Below are positions 1 through 9,184 of a stretch of 64,000 bases of DNA, one piece after another (position 1 is the first letter of the stretch; every line of letters starts with the position of its first letter). The translations under genes were made by a program, and so were the position numbers. Origin of the DNA: Bordetella sp. BOR01 (GTDB taxonomy: Bacteria > Pseudomonadota > Gammaproteobacteria > Burkholderiales > Burkholderiaceae_B); assembly GCF_019218885.1 (NCBI RefSeq), contig NZ_JAHUWT010000003.1:868001-932000 (forward strand). The letters run 5' to 3'. A model generated the notes under the pieces. That model saw nothing but the letters and a program-made list of their open reading frames with translations. It searched no databases and was not told the DNA's origin.

Positions 1-108
1 CTCATGGAAGGCTTGGCCCCCGTGAAGACCGACATCGTGCTCTTGAAGTGGATGACGGGCATGGGCTTGGCAGGCGTGCTGTCGCTGATCCTAAAAACTT
101 TCTTCTGA
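1..108 (+). CDS. 3' end of a DUF1640-like membrane protein (partial)
   Basis: Only the last 35 codons of this frame are inside the window, ending in TGA at 106-108. The tail is a short hydrophobic stretch ([13 protein letters not shown]) after a basic/hydrophobic LKWMTG segment. This resembles the C-terminal membrane anchor of DUF1640/CCDC90-like coiled-coil proteins, but too little is visible for a firm family call. It ends 7 bp before argS and may be co-transcribed with it. Confidence 0.5.
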   Translation, partial: LMEGLAPVKTDIVLLKWMTGMGLAGVLSLILKTFF

Positions 109-115
109 TTCCTCC

Positions 116-1801
116 ATGCTCCCCGAGCAACAACAACAACTCATCTCGCTGATCCAGGCCGCCGTGGCGCGTGCATTGCCCGAGGCCCAGGCCCAGGTGC
201 TGCTCGAGCGCCCCAAGGTCGCCGCCCACGGCGACGTGGCCACCAACGTCGCCATGCAACTGGCCAAGCCGGCGCGGCGCAATCCGCGCGAACTGGCCCA
301 GGCCATCGTCGACGCCCTGATGGCCGAAACCGCGGCCCGCGCGCTGGTCGAAAGCGCCGAGATCGCCGGCCCGGGCTTCATCAATTTCCGCATCACCGCC
401 GCCGCCCGCCAGGCTGTCGTGCAGGCCGTGGCCGACCAGGGCCAGGCCTACGGGCGCACGCCCGCCACGGGCGATAAAGTGCTGGTCGAGTTCGTGTCGG
501 CCAACCCCACCGGCCCCCTGCACGTGGGCCACGCCCGCCAGGCGGCGCTGGGCGATGCCATTTGCCGCCTGTACGAGGCCACCGGCTGGGAAGTCACCCG
601 CGAGTTCTACTACAACGACGCCGGCAACCAGATCCAGAACCTGGCGATCAGCGTGCAGGCGCGCGCCCGCGGCATCGCCCCCGATTCGCCCGACTACCCG
701 GCCGACGGCTACAAGGGCGACTACCTCGTCGACATCGCGCAAGACTTCATCGCCGGCAAGACCCTGCAGGCCGCCGACGGCGCGGCCGTGACGGCCACCG
801 GCAACATCGACAACCTGGACGATATCCGGGTGTTCGCCGTGGCCTACCTGCGCCGCGAACAAGACCTGGACCTGCAGGCCTTCGGCCTGGCCTTCGACAA
901 CTACTACCTGGAAAGCTCGCTGTATACGTCGGGCCGGGTCGAACAGACCGTGCAGGCCCTGGTCGCCAAGGGTCATACGTACGAACAGGAAGGCGCGCTG
1001 TGGCTGCGCACCACCGAGCTGGGCACCGGCGACGACAAAGACCGCGTCATGCGCAAAAGCGAAGGCGGCTACACCTACTTCGTACCCGACGTGGCCTACC
1101 ACAAGGCCAAATGGGAACGCGGCTTTCATCGCGCCGTCAACATCCAGGGCAGCGACCACCACGGCACCGTGGCGCGGGTGCGCGCCGGCCTGCAGGCCCT
1201 GGAAGAGGGCATTCCCAAAGACTATCCCGCCTACGTCCTGCACAAGATGGTGAAGGTGATGCGCGGCGGCGAAGAGGTCAAGATCTCCAAGCGCGCCGGC
1301 AGCTACGTCACCCTGCGCGACCTGATCGACTGGGTGGGCCGCGATGCGGTGCGCTACTTCCTGATCCAGCGCCGAGCCGACACGGAATTCGTGTTCGACA
1401 TCGACCTGGCGCTATCGAAAAGTGACGAAAACCCGGTGTACTACATCCAGTATGCCCACGCCCGCATCTGCTCGATGATCGCCAACGCGGGCGCCGACGA
1501 TGCCCGTGTCGCGCAGGCCGACACCGCCCTGCTGGCGGCGCCATCCGAGTTCGCGCTGATGCAGCGGCTGGCGGGCTTCCCGCAGGTGGTGGCGCAGGCC
1601 GCCCAAGAATTGGCGCCGCACCATATCGCGTTCTGGCTGCGCGACTGCGCATCCGATTTCCACGCCTGGTACAACGCCGAGCGCGTACTGGTCGACGACG
1701 AACCCCTGAAACTGGCCCGCTTGCGCCTGGCCGCCACGACGCGGCAGGTGCTGGCCAATGGCCTGGCGCTGCTGGGCGTGTCCGCTCCGCAACGGATGTA
1801 A
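116..1801 (+). CDS. argS: Arginyl-tRNA synthetase
   Basis: Cytoplasmic class I aminoacyl-tRNA synthetase that charges tRNA-Arg with arginine using ATP. The 561-aa length is normal for the family. The N-terminal additional domain (about residues 1-110) is followed by the Rossmann fold with the HIGH-type signature HVGH at 136-139, in the context [21 protein letters not shown]-like KISK lies at 389-392, and the C-terminal DALR anticodon-binding domain starts near residue 445. The ATG at 116 fits the family N-terminus. The SPOR-domain gene follows after 9 bp, suggesting one transcript. Confidence 0.97.
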   Translation: MLPEQQQQLISLIQAAVARALPEAQAQVLLERPKVAAHGDVATNVAMQLAKPARRNPRELAQAIVDALMAETAARALVESAEIAGPGFINFRITAAARQAVVQAVADQGQAYGRTPATGDKVLVEFVSANPTGPLHVGHARQAALGDAICRLYEATGWEVTREFYYNDAGNQIQNLAISVQARARGIAPDSPDYPADGYKGDYLVDIAQDFIAGKTLQAADGAAVTATGNIDNLDDIRVFAVAYLRREQDLDLQAFGLAFDNYYLESSLYTSGRVEQTVQALVAKGHTYEQEGALWLRTTELGTGDDKDRVMRKSEGGYTYFVPDVAYHKAKWERGFHRAVNIQGSDHHGTVARVRAGLQALEEGIPKDYPAYVLHKMVKVMRGGEEVKISKRAGSYVTLRDLIDWVGRDAVRYFLIQRRADTEFVFDIDLALSKSDENPVYYIQYAHARICSMIANAGADDARVAQADTALLAAPSEFALMQRLAGFPQVVAQAAQELAPHHIAFWLRDCASDFHAWYNAERVLVDDEPLKLARLRLAATTRQVLANGLALLGVSAPQRM

Positions 1802-1810
1802 GCTGTATCC

Positions 1811-2476
1811 ATGGCCACCAAACGAAAAACGTCCCGACAACCCAACCAACGCGGCAGCACCATGTACGGCGCCCTGGCAGGCCTGCTGATCGGCCTGATC
1901 ATCGCAGCCGTCGTGGCGTTCTACGTTACGAAAGCGCCCATGCCGTTCGTCGACCGCGCCACCCGCGAACCCGACCGCACCCAATTGCCCGACCCGCGCC
2001 AGGCCCCCGATCCCAATCTGGGGCTGTACGGGCGCGACGGCGCGGCCGGCACGCCGCCCAGTGGCCCCACCGCCACGGCCCCCGCGCCGCTGCCGGGGGT
2101 GCAGCCTTCGGTACCGCCGCCGCCCAAGGGCCCGTCCGACGAACTCGGCGCGCTGATCGCCACGCTGCCCCCGGGCGGCGCGCAACCCCAGGCGCCAGCC
2201 GCGCGGGCGACCCCGCCGGCCCGCGCGCCGGCACCGGCGCCAGCTAGCGGCAAATACTTCCTGCAGGCCGGTGCCTACCGCGTGCTGGAAGACGCCGAAG
2301 CGCTGAAGGCGCGCATCCTGCTGCTGGGCTTGCCGGTGGCCGTACAACGCGCCGAGGTCAATGGGATGCAGATCAACCGCGTGCGGGTCGGCCCGTTCGC
2401 GCGGCTGGACGACATGAACCGCGCCCGCAGCCGCCTGGGCGAAAACAAGATCGAATCGGCGGTGGTGCGCCAATAG
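1811..2476 (+). CDS. SPOR-domain membrane protein (FtsN-like architecture)
   Basis: A 221-aa bitopic inner-membrane protein with a basic cytoplasmic N-terminus (MATKRKTSRQ), one transmembrane helix around residues 19-38, a long Pro/Ala-rich periplasmic linker (about 45-145) and a C-terminal SPOR domain (about 148-221). SPOR domains bind denuded septal peptidoglycan, so a role in cell division or wall remodelling is likely. The architecture is that of FtsN, but SPOR proteins are often paralogous and I do not assign the name. It is sandwiched between argS (9 bp) and dsbA (79 bp). Confidence 0.85.
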   Translation: MATKRKTSRQPNQRGSTMYGALAGLLIGLIIAAVVAFYVTKAPMPFVDRATREPDRTQLPDPRQAPDPNLGLYGRDGAAGTPPSGPTATAPAPLPGVQPSVPPPPKGPSDELGALIATLPPGGAQPQAPAARATPPARAPAPAPASGKYFLQAGAYRVLEDAEALKARILLLGLPVAVQRAEVNGMQINRVRVGPFARLDDMNRARSRLGENKIESAVVRQ

Positions 2477-2555
2477 CCGGCGGCCGCCCGCCCATTGAAC
2501 TTATGCGCGACGCCATTGGTCTGTAACCGTAACTTTTCACTCAGGAACACGCCCG

Positions 2556-3188
2556 ATGCAGTTCTCTACGCTTACCCGCCTTGTTGCTGCCGCGGCGTTG
2601 GCCGCATCCACCCTGTTCGCGCCGGCCAGCCAGGCCCAGGGCGCGCAGCCGTACGCCGCCATCAACCCGCCGCTGCCGTCCGACACCCCGGGCAAGGTCG
2701 AAGTGCTGGAATTCTTCGCCTACAGCTGCCCGCATTGCGCCACCATGGAACCCATGGTCGAAGCCTGGGCCAAGACGGCGCCCCAAGACGTGGTGCTCAA
2801 GCAGGTGCCCGTCGCCTTCAATGCCAGCATGAAGCCCCTGCAGCAGCTGTACTACACCCTGCAAACTCTCAACCGCCCCGACCTGCATGCCAAGGTGTTC
2901 ACCGCCATGCACGTCGAGCGCAAGCGCCTGTTCGACAAGAAAGCCATGGGTGACTGGGTGGCCGAGCAGGGCGTCGACCGCGCCAAGTTCGATTCGATCT
3001 TCGATTCGTTCAGCGTGCAGACCCAAGTGCAGCGGGCCGACCAATTGGCCCAGGCCTATAACATCGACGGCACGCCGGCCTTCGGCGTGGGCGGCAAGTA
3101 CCTGACCTCGCCTGCCATGGCCGGCAACAGCTACGACGGCGCCCTGCAGGAAGTCGACAAGCTCATCCCCATGGCACGCCAGCAATAA
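2556..3188 (+). CDS. dsbA: Thiol:disulfide interchange protein DsbA
   Basis: Periplasmic oxidase that introduces disulfides into exported proteins and is reoxidised by DsbB. A Sec signal peptide (hydrophobic residues about 8-22) ends near the Ala-Gln-Ala segment at 24-26. The thioredoxin fold carries the DsbA-type active site CPHC at residues 58-61 (FFAYSCPHC) and a cis-Pro region, GTPAFGVGG. The length of 210 aa is usual. It is followed by the convergent metC-like gene. Confidence 0.95.
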   Translation: MQFSTLTRLVAAAALAASTLFAPASQAQGAQPYAAINPPLPSDTPGKVEVLEFFAYSCPHCATMEPMVEAWAKTAPQDVVLKQVPVAFNASMKPLQQLYYTLQTLNRPDLHAKVFTAMHVERKRLFDKKAMGDWVAEQGVDRAKFDSIFDSFSVQTQVQRADQLAQAYNIDGTPAFGVGGKYLTSPAMAGNSYDGALQEVDKLIPMARQQ

Positions 3189-3234
3189 GGCAAGCGGCCA
3201 CCTGGGTCGGTAGTTCACCACTCGCAGCGCAAGC

Positions 3235-3282
3235 CCGTGCCCCCAGAGCGGGGAACGCGTAGCGCTTCGGGGGTGGGACTCG
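3235..3282. repeat. Possible fragment of a dispersed GC-rich intergenic repeat
   Basis: The gap between dsbA and the convergent metC-like gene holds a stretch whose complement begins with a run like CCCACCCCCGAAGCG and contains CGCGTTCCCC. A related run (CCCACCCCCGATGTG then CGCGTCCCC) occurs at 18780-18806. I believe such elements are common between genes in Bordetella-like genomes; the match within this window is partial, so this is tentative. Confidence 0.35.
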
Positions 3283-3285
3283 ACT

Positions 3286-4476
3286 TCAAGCGGCCGCTTC
3301 CAGGGCCTGCGCCAGGTCGGCGATCAGGTCCCTGGGGTCTTCCAATCCGATGTGCAGCCGCACCAGGGCGTTGTCGCCGCCCGTCCAGTAGCGGTGGCGC
3401 GCCAGTTCGCCGCGCGTGACCCACTGCACCAGGCTTTCGAAGCCGCCCCACGAAAAACCGATACCAAATAACTGCAACGCATCGACGAAGCGGCGCGAGG
3501 CCTCGGGCGACAGGCGCAACTCGACGGCCAGCATGCCGTTCGAACCCGTGCAATCGCGCTGCCACAGCGCATGGCCCGGATCGGCCGGCCAGGCCGGATG
3601 GTAGATGCGCGCCACTTCGGGACGCGTGGCCAGGAATTCGCATACCTGCAAGGCATGGCGCGCATGCTGCGCCATGCGTATGGGCAGGGTGCGCACGCCG
3701 CGCAAGGCCAGCCAGGCGTCATCGGCGCTGACCGAATAGCCCATGGCGTACTGCGTGCGGTTCAGGCGCTGGGCAACGCCGGCATCGTTGGTGACCACCG
3801 CCCCCAGCATCAGGTCGGAGTGCCCGCCCACGTACTTGGTGCCGGCCACGACCGAGACGTGCGCCCCCAGCGCCAGCGGCCGGTACACATAGCCCGACCC
3901 CCAGGTGTTGTCGCACGCCAGCACCAGGTCATGGCGTTGCGCAAAGCTGGCCAGGGCCGGGATATCCAGCATCTGGAACAGCAGCGACCCGGGCGACTCG
4001 ACGTACACCATGCGAGTGTTGGGCCGCAGCAAGGCTTCCAGGTCGTCGGCAGCGGAAAAGTAGGTGATCTCGATGTTCATGCGCTTGAGCAGCGCCGCAT
4101 CGAGCTCATACACCGGCCCGTAGACGCAATCGGCCACCAGGGCGTGATCGCCCGCCGACAACAGCGAGGTCATGACCATTGTGATGCCGGCCAGGCCCGA
4201 CGGCGCCAGGTAGGCATGCGTGCCGCCTTCCAGCTCGCGAAACACGTGTTCCAGCGCGGCATGGGTGTCCATGCCCATGCGGCCATAGGTGGCCGCGCGT
4301 TCGCCCGCCGCCTTGCGGCGCTGGACGGCCTCGAGGGCATCCAGGTTCTGGAAGCGCACGGTACTGGCCCGCATCGACGGCAGGTTGACCGGCGCTGAAC
4401 CGGTTTGCGGGTTGAACGACGCGGTGGCGGTGTGCTGCAGCAGCGTATCGATATGCGGAGCTTGGTCTTTGGCCAT
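3286..4476 (-). CDS. metC: Cystathionine beta-lyase family PLP enzyme
   Basis: A 396-aa Cys/Met-metabolism PLP-dependent enzyme, the size of cystathionine beta-lyase, which cleaves cystathionine to homocysteine, pyruvate and ammonia in methionine biosynthesis. The Schiff-base lysine is K214 in SVVAGTKYVGGHSD; YGRMGMDTHAALE near the N-terminus and DNTWGSGYV before the lysine are typical. I chose the ATG at 4476 because the N-terminus fits the family, while upstream in-frame sequence is low-complexity. It is divergent from the LysE gene. Another Cys/Met PLP-family member (gamma-lyase, sulfhydrylase) is possible. Confidence 0.85.
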   Translation of the reverse strand: MAKDQAPHIDTLLQHTATASFNPQTGSAPVNLPSMRASTVRFQNLDALEAVQRRKAAGERAATYGRMGMDTHAALEHVFRELEGGTHAYLAPSGLAGITMVMTSLLSAGDHALVADCVYGPVYELDAALLKRMNIEITYFSAADDLEALLRPNTRMVYVESPGSLLFQMLDIPALASFAQRHDLVLACDNTWGSGYVYRPLALGAHVSVVAGTKYVGGHSDLMLGAVVTNDAGVAQRLNRTQYAMGYSVSADDAWLALRGVRTLPIRMAQHARHALQVCEFLATRPEVARIYHPAWPADPGHALWQRDCTGSNGMLAVELRLSPEASRRFVDALQLFGIGFSWGGFESLVQWVTRGELARHRYWTGGDNALVRLHIGLEDPRDLIADLAQALEAAA

Positions 4477-4642
4477 AGTGGTGCGACATGAAACGACGGG
4501 AAGCGGAACCCCGATATTAGGAGATTCGCCGCGTCTGCGGGCAATGGCCATGCCGATTGCCATGCGCGGCCCGCGCGCAGTACGCTTGAAGCCCATTTCA
4601 CTTTGACCGTTGGCATGCGCCTGGCGCGCGGCCGCCTTCGCC

Positions 4643-5269
4643 ATGCTGCCCTTGGACACACTGCTTGCCTTCTTCGGCATTGCCGTCTTGCTGGCCCTGA
4701 CCCCGGGGCCCGACAACCTGTTCGTGCTGATGCAATCGGCCATCTGGGGCCGCGCGGCCGGCATGTTCGTGGTGCTGGGCCTGTGCACCGGGCTGCTGGG
4801 GCACACGGCCGCCGTGGCCGCCGGCCTGGCGGCGGTGTTCGCGGCATCGCCCCACGCCTTTACAGCGCTGAAACTGATCGGGGCGGCCTATCTGGCCTAC
4901 CTGGCCTGGCAAGCGCTGCGCGCGCGCGGCGGCCCGGCCCATGCCGAGCGGCCGGCGCCCATGACACGCGGGGCACTGTACCGGCGCGGCATCATCATGA
5001 ACCTGACCAACCCCAAGGTACTGCTGTTCTTCTTTGCATTCCTGCCGCAATTCACCTCGCCGGCACATGGGCCGGTGGGCTTGCAGGTCATCGAACTGGG
5101 CGCGGTGTTCATGGTGGCCACCCTGCTGGTGTTCGGCGCCGTCGCATTTTTTTCCGGCGCCTTCGGGCAGCTTCTGCAGCGTTCGCCCACGGCCGCACGC
5201 TGGCTCAACCGCGTGGCCGGCGTGGTATTCCTGGGTTTGGCCGTGCGGCTGGCCACGGCCAGCCGGTAA
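4643..5269 (+). CDS. LysE/RhtB-family amino-acid exporter
   Basis: A 208-aa inner-membrane protein with about six hydrophobic helices and the LysE signature near the start (ALTPGPDNLFVLMQS). LysE/RhtB proteins export amino acids or small metabolites; the substrate cannot be read from sequence. The ATG at 4643 gives the standard MLPLDTLLAFFG N-terminus, whereas a frame from 4610 adds an atypical Ala-rich lead. It is transcribed away from the metC-like gene with 166 bp between starts, so a sulfur amino-acid-related substrate is conceivable but unproven. Confidence 0.85.
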   Translation: MLPLDTLLAFFGIAVLLALTPGPDNLFVLMQSAIWGRAAGMFVVLGLCTGLLGHTAAVAAGLAAVFAASPHAFTALKLIGAAYLAYLAWQALRARGGPAHAERPAPMTRGALYRRGIIMNLTNPKVLLFFFAFLPQFTSPAHGPVGLQVIELGAVFMVATLLVFGAVAFFSGAFGQLLQRSPTAARWLNRVAGVVFLGLAVRLATASR

Positions 5270-5347
5270 GGCCCGCCACCGTCCGCCGCCCCCTGGCGGG
5301 CAGGCGCCCGATCCTTCCCGCGCACATTCAAAATCGCTAACGCGTTT

Positions 5348-5366
5348 GAAAATGTTTCTCATTTGC
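5348..5366 (+). promoter_or_regulatory. Candidate Fur box upstream of the TonB receptor
   Basis: The 19-mer GAAAATGTTTCTCATTTGC agrees with the classic Fur consensus (GATAATGATAATCATTATC) at 13 of 19 positions by my count. It lies 41 bp before the GTG start of the siderophore receptor, where an iron repressor would act. Binding is inferred only. Confidence 0.55.
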
Positions 5367-5407
5367 GATACAACGTCGTCTTTTTCCCCATTCTGGAGAA
5401 CTTCGAC

Positions 5408-7585
5408 GTGGCTCGCCCTGCTTCTACCGCAAAGGCTCGTGCGCGCAATCTTGCCGCTACGCCTACCACGCTTGCCCTGGCCCTGGCCCTGACCTACGCC
5501 GCCGGCGCCCATGCCCAGTCGGCATCTTCCCCGCAGACCGGTACAGCATCGAGCCCACAAGACGTTGCCCAACTGCCCGCCGTTACTGTCCAGGCGGCGC
5601 CAATCGATGACTCGTTGGAGCACCTGAACGCGCCTGTGAATACGGGCGCGTTGGGCAGCCGCACCCAGTTGGAAACGCCGTATTCGACCACGGTGGTAAC
5701 CGCGGCCGATATCGAAGAGCGGCAGGTCAACAAGCTGGGCGACGTGTTTGCCCTGGATGCCTCGGTCACGGACAACAGCGCATCCTACGGCGCCTGGGCC
5801 AGCTACATGAGTGTGCGCGGCCTGCCGCTGGACTGGCAGAATTCGTTCCGCATCGACGGCCGGCCCTTCCTGAGCTACGTGGTGACCTTGCCTTACGATC
5901 ATTTTGAACAGATCGACCTGCTGAAAGGCGCTTCCGGCTTCATGTTCGGGTTTGGCTCGCCAGGCGGCCTGGTCAACTACGTGACCAAGCGCCCCACCGA
6001 CACCCCGGTGCGCAAAGTCGAGCTGGGTTACGTCTCGAAGGGCCTGTTCCGCCAGCACGTCGACGTGGGCGGGCGCGTGGGTGAAGAAGGGGGATTTGGC
6101 TATCGGCTGAATGTCACGCACAACGAGGGCAACACGTATAACAATGGCTCGCTGTACCAGACCGCGGTATCGCTGGCGCTGGACGCGCGCCTGAGCGAAA
6201 AACTGACCTGGGATTTCCAGTCGATCTACCAGGACCGCAAGGTGATCGGCCAGGAACCCACCATTTACGCCGGGGCCATGGAGGGCACGGAACTGCCTTC
6301 TCCGGTGCGAAACAGCAGCAGGCTGGTCGGTGAAGGCCCGTTTGCCGACAACGAGTTCCGCTACTACTCGACCGGCCTGAATTACGAACTGTCGCCCGGC
6401 TGGTCGGTGCGCACCGACTACACCTATAACTCGACCAACACGCGCCGCAATGAGTCAGTGTTGTTCTTGCAGAACCAGGCCGGCGATTATGACGACTATC
6501 GATCGGATTATGGCGAGAACTATTCGTTCAACCAATGGCAGGCCATGGTGCAAGGCAAGTTCAACACCGGGCCCCTGAGCCACCAGGTGGTCTTGGGCGC
6601 GTCATGGCAAAAGCAGAAGAACGACTACAGCAGCAATGGCGTGTACCAGTTGCAGGGTACGGGCAACCTGCATTCGCAGAATACCAACAGGTACTACAGC
6701 CAGGGCAGCCTGGACTTGTACCGCGCCGCCGAGATCACGCAAAAGGCCGTGTTCGCCAGCGACACGATCGACCTGACGGGCGGCTGGTCGGTGCTAGGCG
6801 GCTTGCGCTACACCGACTACGAGCAGAAGGGCTTCGATCCGGACGGCACGCAGTCTTCCCGCTACAAGAAGAATGGCGTGCTGACGCCTACCGTGGCACT
6901 GATGTACAACTTCACGCCGCAAACCATGGCTTACGCCAGCTATATCGAGGCGCTGGAACCCGGCTCGACGGTAAGCAATGTGCATGCGAACTTCGGTGAA
7001 CTACTCGATCCGCTCAAGAGCAAGCAGTACGAACTGGGCATCAAGACCGAGCACGAAGACTGGGCCGCCACGGCAGCCCTGTTCCGCATCGAGAAAAAAG
7101 CGGAATACACCAACGCGGGCAACGAGCTGGTGCAAGACGGAAAGTCGATCTTCCAAGGCCTGGAACTGGGTGCATCGAAGCGCATCGCGCATAACTGGAA
7201 CGTGGGCGGCAGCGTGATGTTCCTGGATTCGGAATACAAGCGGGGTTCCGATTTCACGGGCAACCGGGTCGCGGGCGCGCCGAAGTTCGTGGCCGCCGCG
7301 CAGGTCGCCTATTCGGTGCCGAACTTGCCGGGGCTGCGGCTGCGGGCCGATGTGAAATACACCAGCGCCACCATGCTGGGGGCCTCGAACAAGGTCGAGG
7401 TACCCGACTATGCGATCGTGAACATCGGCGCCACTTATGACACCCGCATCTATGGCTACGAAACCACCTTCCGCGCAGGCATCAACAATGTGGCGGACAA
7501 GCGCTACTGGCTATACCAGTCGCCAGACTACGTGAAGGCCGGCGACCCGCGTACGTACAGCTTGAGCGCCAGCCTGAAATTCTAG
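5408..7585 (+). CDS. TonB-dependent siderophore receptor
   Basis: A 725-aa outer-membrane transporter for ferric siderophore uptake, energised by TonB-ExbBD. A signal peptide ends at AGAHA (about residue 36); the mature N-terminus carries a TonB-box-like LPAVTVQAA and goes straight to the plug domain (ETPYSTTVVTAADI, then GFGSPGGLVNYVTKRP). There is no STN signalling domain, so it should not drive a FecR-type cascade. The beta-barrel ends in SLSASLKF with a terminal Phe. I prefer the GTG at 5408 (GGAG eleven bases upstream) over the ATG at 5363, which falls within the Fur-like box. The siderophore is unknown. Confidence 0.92.
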   Translation: MARPASTAKARARNLAATPTTLALALALTYAAGAHAQSASSPQTGTASSPQDVAQLPAVTVQAAPIDDSLEHLNAPVNTGALGSRTQLETPYSTTVVTAADIEERQVNKLGDVFALDASVTDNSASYGAWASYMSVRGLPLDWQNSFRIDGRPFLSYVVTLPYDHFEQIDLLKGASGFMFGFGSPGGLVNYVTKRPTDTPVRKVELGYVSKGLFRQHVDVGGRVGEEGGFGYRLNVTHNEGNTYNNGSLYQTAVSLALDARLSEKLTWDFQSIYQDRKVIGQEPTIYAGAMEGTELPSPVRNSSRLVGEGPFADNEFRYYSTGLNYELSPGWSVRTDYTYNSTNTRRNESVLFLQNQAGDYDDYRSDYGENYSFNQWQAMVQGKFNTGPLSHQVVLGASWQKQKNDYSSNGVYQLQGTGNLHSQNTNRYYSQGSLDLYRAAEITQKAVFASDTIDLTGGWSVLGGLRYTDYEQKGFDPDGTQSSRYKKNGVLTPTVALMYNFTPQTMAYASYIEALEPGSTVSNVHANFGELLDPLKSKQYELGIKTEHEDWAATAALFRIEKKAEYTNAGNELVQDGKSIFQGLELGASKRIAHNWNVGGSVMFLDSEYKRGSDFTGNRVAGAPKFVAAAQVAYSVPNLPGLRLRADVKYTSATMLGASNKVEVPDYAIVNIGATYDTRIYGYETTFRAGINNVADKRYWLYQSPDYVKAGDPRTYSLSASLKF

Positions 7586-7590
7586 GCGGC

Positions 7591-7615
7591 AAAAAAACGG
7601 CCGGTGCGCCGGCCG
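7591..7615 (-). terminator. Rho-independent terminator of the hydrolase gene
   Basis: On the minus strand, a perfect stem CGGCCGG/CCGGCCG (7598-7604 and 7609-7615, loop TGCG) is followed directly by seven T residues (complement of 7591-7597). This is a canonical intrinsic terminator 21 bp after the metallo-beta-lactamase-fold gene. It may also stop the receptor transcript arriving from the other side. Confidence 0.8.
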
Positions 7616-7636
7616 CTTCACCTGCCCGAAGGCGGG

Positions 7637-8695
7637 TCAGCGCGCGGTGAACCGCACGATGCCGTCGGCATCGGTGCGGCGCGCCACCTTGCCCTCGAAG
7701 TACAGCGCATGCAGGTGCGCCAGCGCCTCGCCCATGGCGAAGGTAAGCTGGTGCAGGTCGAGCTTGCGCTTGAACAGTACCGGCACGATGTCTGAGGTGG
7801 ACTGCGGTTGCGCGCATGCCTGCAGCACTTCTTCCAGCCGATCGGCATGGTGCTGGTGCTGCTGCGCAATGCGCTCGTGCAGGCCCTTGAACGGACGCCC
7901 GTGCGACGGCAGCACCAGCGTGTCGGCCGGCAGGCCGTCGTACTGGTCCAGCGAATTCAGGTACAGGGGCAGAGGGTTCGAATCGGGCTCGTAGTCGAAC
8001 ACGCTGATGTTGGTGGAAATGCGCGGCAGCACCATATCGCCCGAGATCAGCGTGGCCAGGTCGGGGCTGAACAGCGATATGTGTTCGGGCGCGTGGCCGT
8101 AGCCGGCGATGGCGCGCCAGGCACGGCCGCCGATGACGACCTGGTCGCCATGCAGCAGGCGCGTATAGCGCGGCGGCATGGCGGGCACCAGGTCGGGATA
8201 GTAGCCGGCGCGGCGGCGGATTTGCTCTTGCGCCTCGGGGTCGGTAAGCCCGTGGCGCGCGAAGTGCTCGACGGCCGCCTGGCCATTGGGGCCCGAGCCC
8301 CCGCGGCGCGAGCTCCACAGCGTCGCCACCACGAAATCGGTCATGCTCATCCACAAGGGGGCATCCCAGCGTTCGCACAGCCAATTCGCCAGCCCCACGT
8401 GATCGGGGTGCATGTGGGTGACCACCACGCGCAGCACGGGCAGGCCTTCCAGCTCGTTGGCGAAGACCTGTTCCCACAGTTCCTTGACCTGGTCGCGGCT
8501 GATGCCGCAGTCGACGATGGTCCAGCCCTGGCGGCCGTCGATCTCATCGCGCAGCAACCACAGGTTGATGTGGTCCAGCGCGAAAGGCAGCGGCATGCGG
8601 ACCCATTTGACCCCGTCGGCAACCTGCTGGGCGCGGCCGGGTTCGGGCTGCACATCGCCCCAGGGATACTGCAGTTGATGCTCGTTGGGATTCAT
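7637..8695 (-). CDS. Metallo-beta-lactamase-fold hydrolase
   Basis: A 352-aa cytoplasmic protein (no signal peptide) with the zinc-binding HxHxDH motif at residues 94-99 (THMHPDH), a downstream HAPEHISLFSP segment and a C-terminal helical extension. Such proteins are usually thioesterases, lactonases or glyoxalase-like hydrolases; the substrate is unknown. The ATG at 8695 has GAGAG upstream, better than the ATG at 8737. It is divergent from the MerR gene, and the intergenic palindrome at 8740-8755 is identical to the one upstream of the leucine-degradation operon, so acyl-CoA or acyl-ester chemistry under the same regulator is a reasonable guess. Confidence 0.85.
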   Translation of the reverse strand: MNPNEHQLQYPWGDVQPEPGRAQQVADGVKWVRMPLPFALDHINLWLLRDEIDGRQGWTIVDCGISRDQVKELWEQVFANELEGLPVLRVVVTHMHPDHVGLANWLCERWDAPLWMSMTDFVVATLWSSRRGGSGPNGQAAVEHFARHGLTDPEAQEQIRRRAGYYPDLVPAMPPRYTRLLHGDQVVIGGRAWRAIAGYGHAPEHISLFSPDLATLISGDMVLPRISTNISVFDYEPDSNPLPLYLNSLDQYDGLPADTLVLPSHGRPFKGLHERIAQQHQHHADRLEEVLQACAQPQSTSDIVPVLFKRKLDLHQLTFAMGEALAHLHALYFEGKVARRTDADGIVRFTAR

Positions 8696-8739
8696 GTAGG
8701 CTCTCGGATATGCTTGACGATTGTTCCAGGCCATCATAA

Positions 8740-8755
8740 TTTACGTTTACGTAAA
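8740..8755. promoter_or_regulatory. LiuR-type operator palindrome (site 1)
   Basis: The inverted repeat TTTACGT-tt-ACGTAAA occupies the 74-bp gap between the divergent hydrolase and MerR genes. Exactly the same 16 bases recur at 12656-12671 in front of the isovaleryl-CoA dehydrogenase operon. MerR-family LiuR regulators are known to bind TTTACG/CGTAAA-type palindromes, so autoregulation plus control of the hydrolase is the likely role. Confidence 0.75.
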
Positions 8756-8769
8756 CTGCCAAACACCGC

Positions 8770-9147
8770 ATGTCGCCTACCTGGACGATCTCAGAACTCT
8801 CGCGCGAGTTCGACATCACGCCGCGCACCATCCGCTTCTACGAAGACCAGGGCATCGTCAGCCCCGGGCGCGATGGCCGCAACCGCGTGTACGGCGCGCG
8901 CGACCGCACCCGCCTGAAGCTGGCGCTGCGGGGCAAGCGGCTGGGCCTGCAATTGTCGGAAATCCGCGCCCTGATCGATATGTACGACGGCCCGGGCGAC
9001 AACGCCACTCAATTGCGGCAATATCTCGACGTGCTGGCCAAGCACCGTTCGGTCCTGGAACAGCAGCGGCGCGATATCGACGACACCCTGTCGGAAATCG
9101 CCGAACAAGAGCGGCAGTGCCACCTGCTGCTGACGCAGAAACCCTGA
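8770..9147 (+). CDS. liuR: MerR-family regulator, probable LiuR
   Basis: A 125-aa DNA-binding protein with a winged helix-turn-helix at the N-terminus (WTISELSREFDITPRTIRFY, about residues 5-24), a wing with GIVSPGRDGRNRVY, and a C-terminal dimerisation coiled coil (about 75-115). There is no metal-binding cysteine cluster like that of MerR, CueR or SoxR, only one Cys near the end, which fits a metabolite-responsive LiuR. LiuR controls leucine/isovalerate degradation in proteobacteria. The assignment rests on the palindrome at 8740-8755 being shared with the liu-type operon 3.9 kb away. Confidence 0.75.
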   Translation: MSPTWTISELSREFDITPRTIRFYEDQGIVSPGRDGRNRVYGARDRTRLKLALRGKRLGLQLSEIRALIDMYDGPGDNATQLRQYLDVLAKHRSVLEQQRRDIDDTLSEIAEQERQCHLLLTQKP

Positions 9148-9184
9148 ACGCGCCGCGCCCGGCAGCGGCGTGCCGGAGACCCCG

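Noticed and set aside
562-1425. Overlapping plus-strand frame inside argS
   Set aside because: It is an Arg/Pro-rich out-of-frame reading of a conserved tRNA synthetase, with no initiation signal.
7970-7992. tRNA-like T-loop string (GGTTCGAATCG)
   Set aside because: It lies in the coding region of the hydrolase; no acceptor or anticodon stem can be paired around it.
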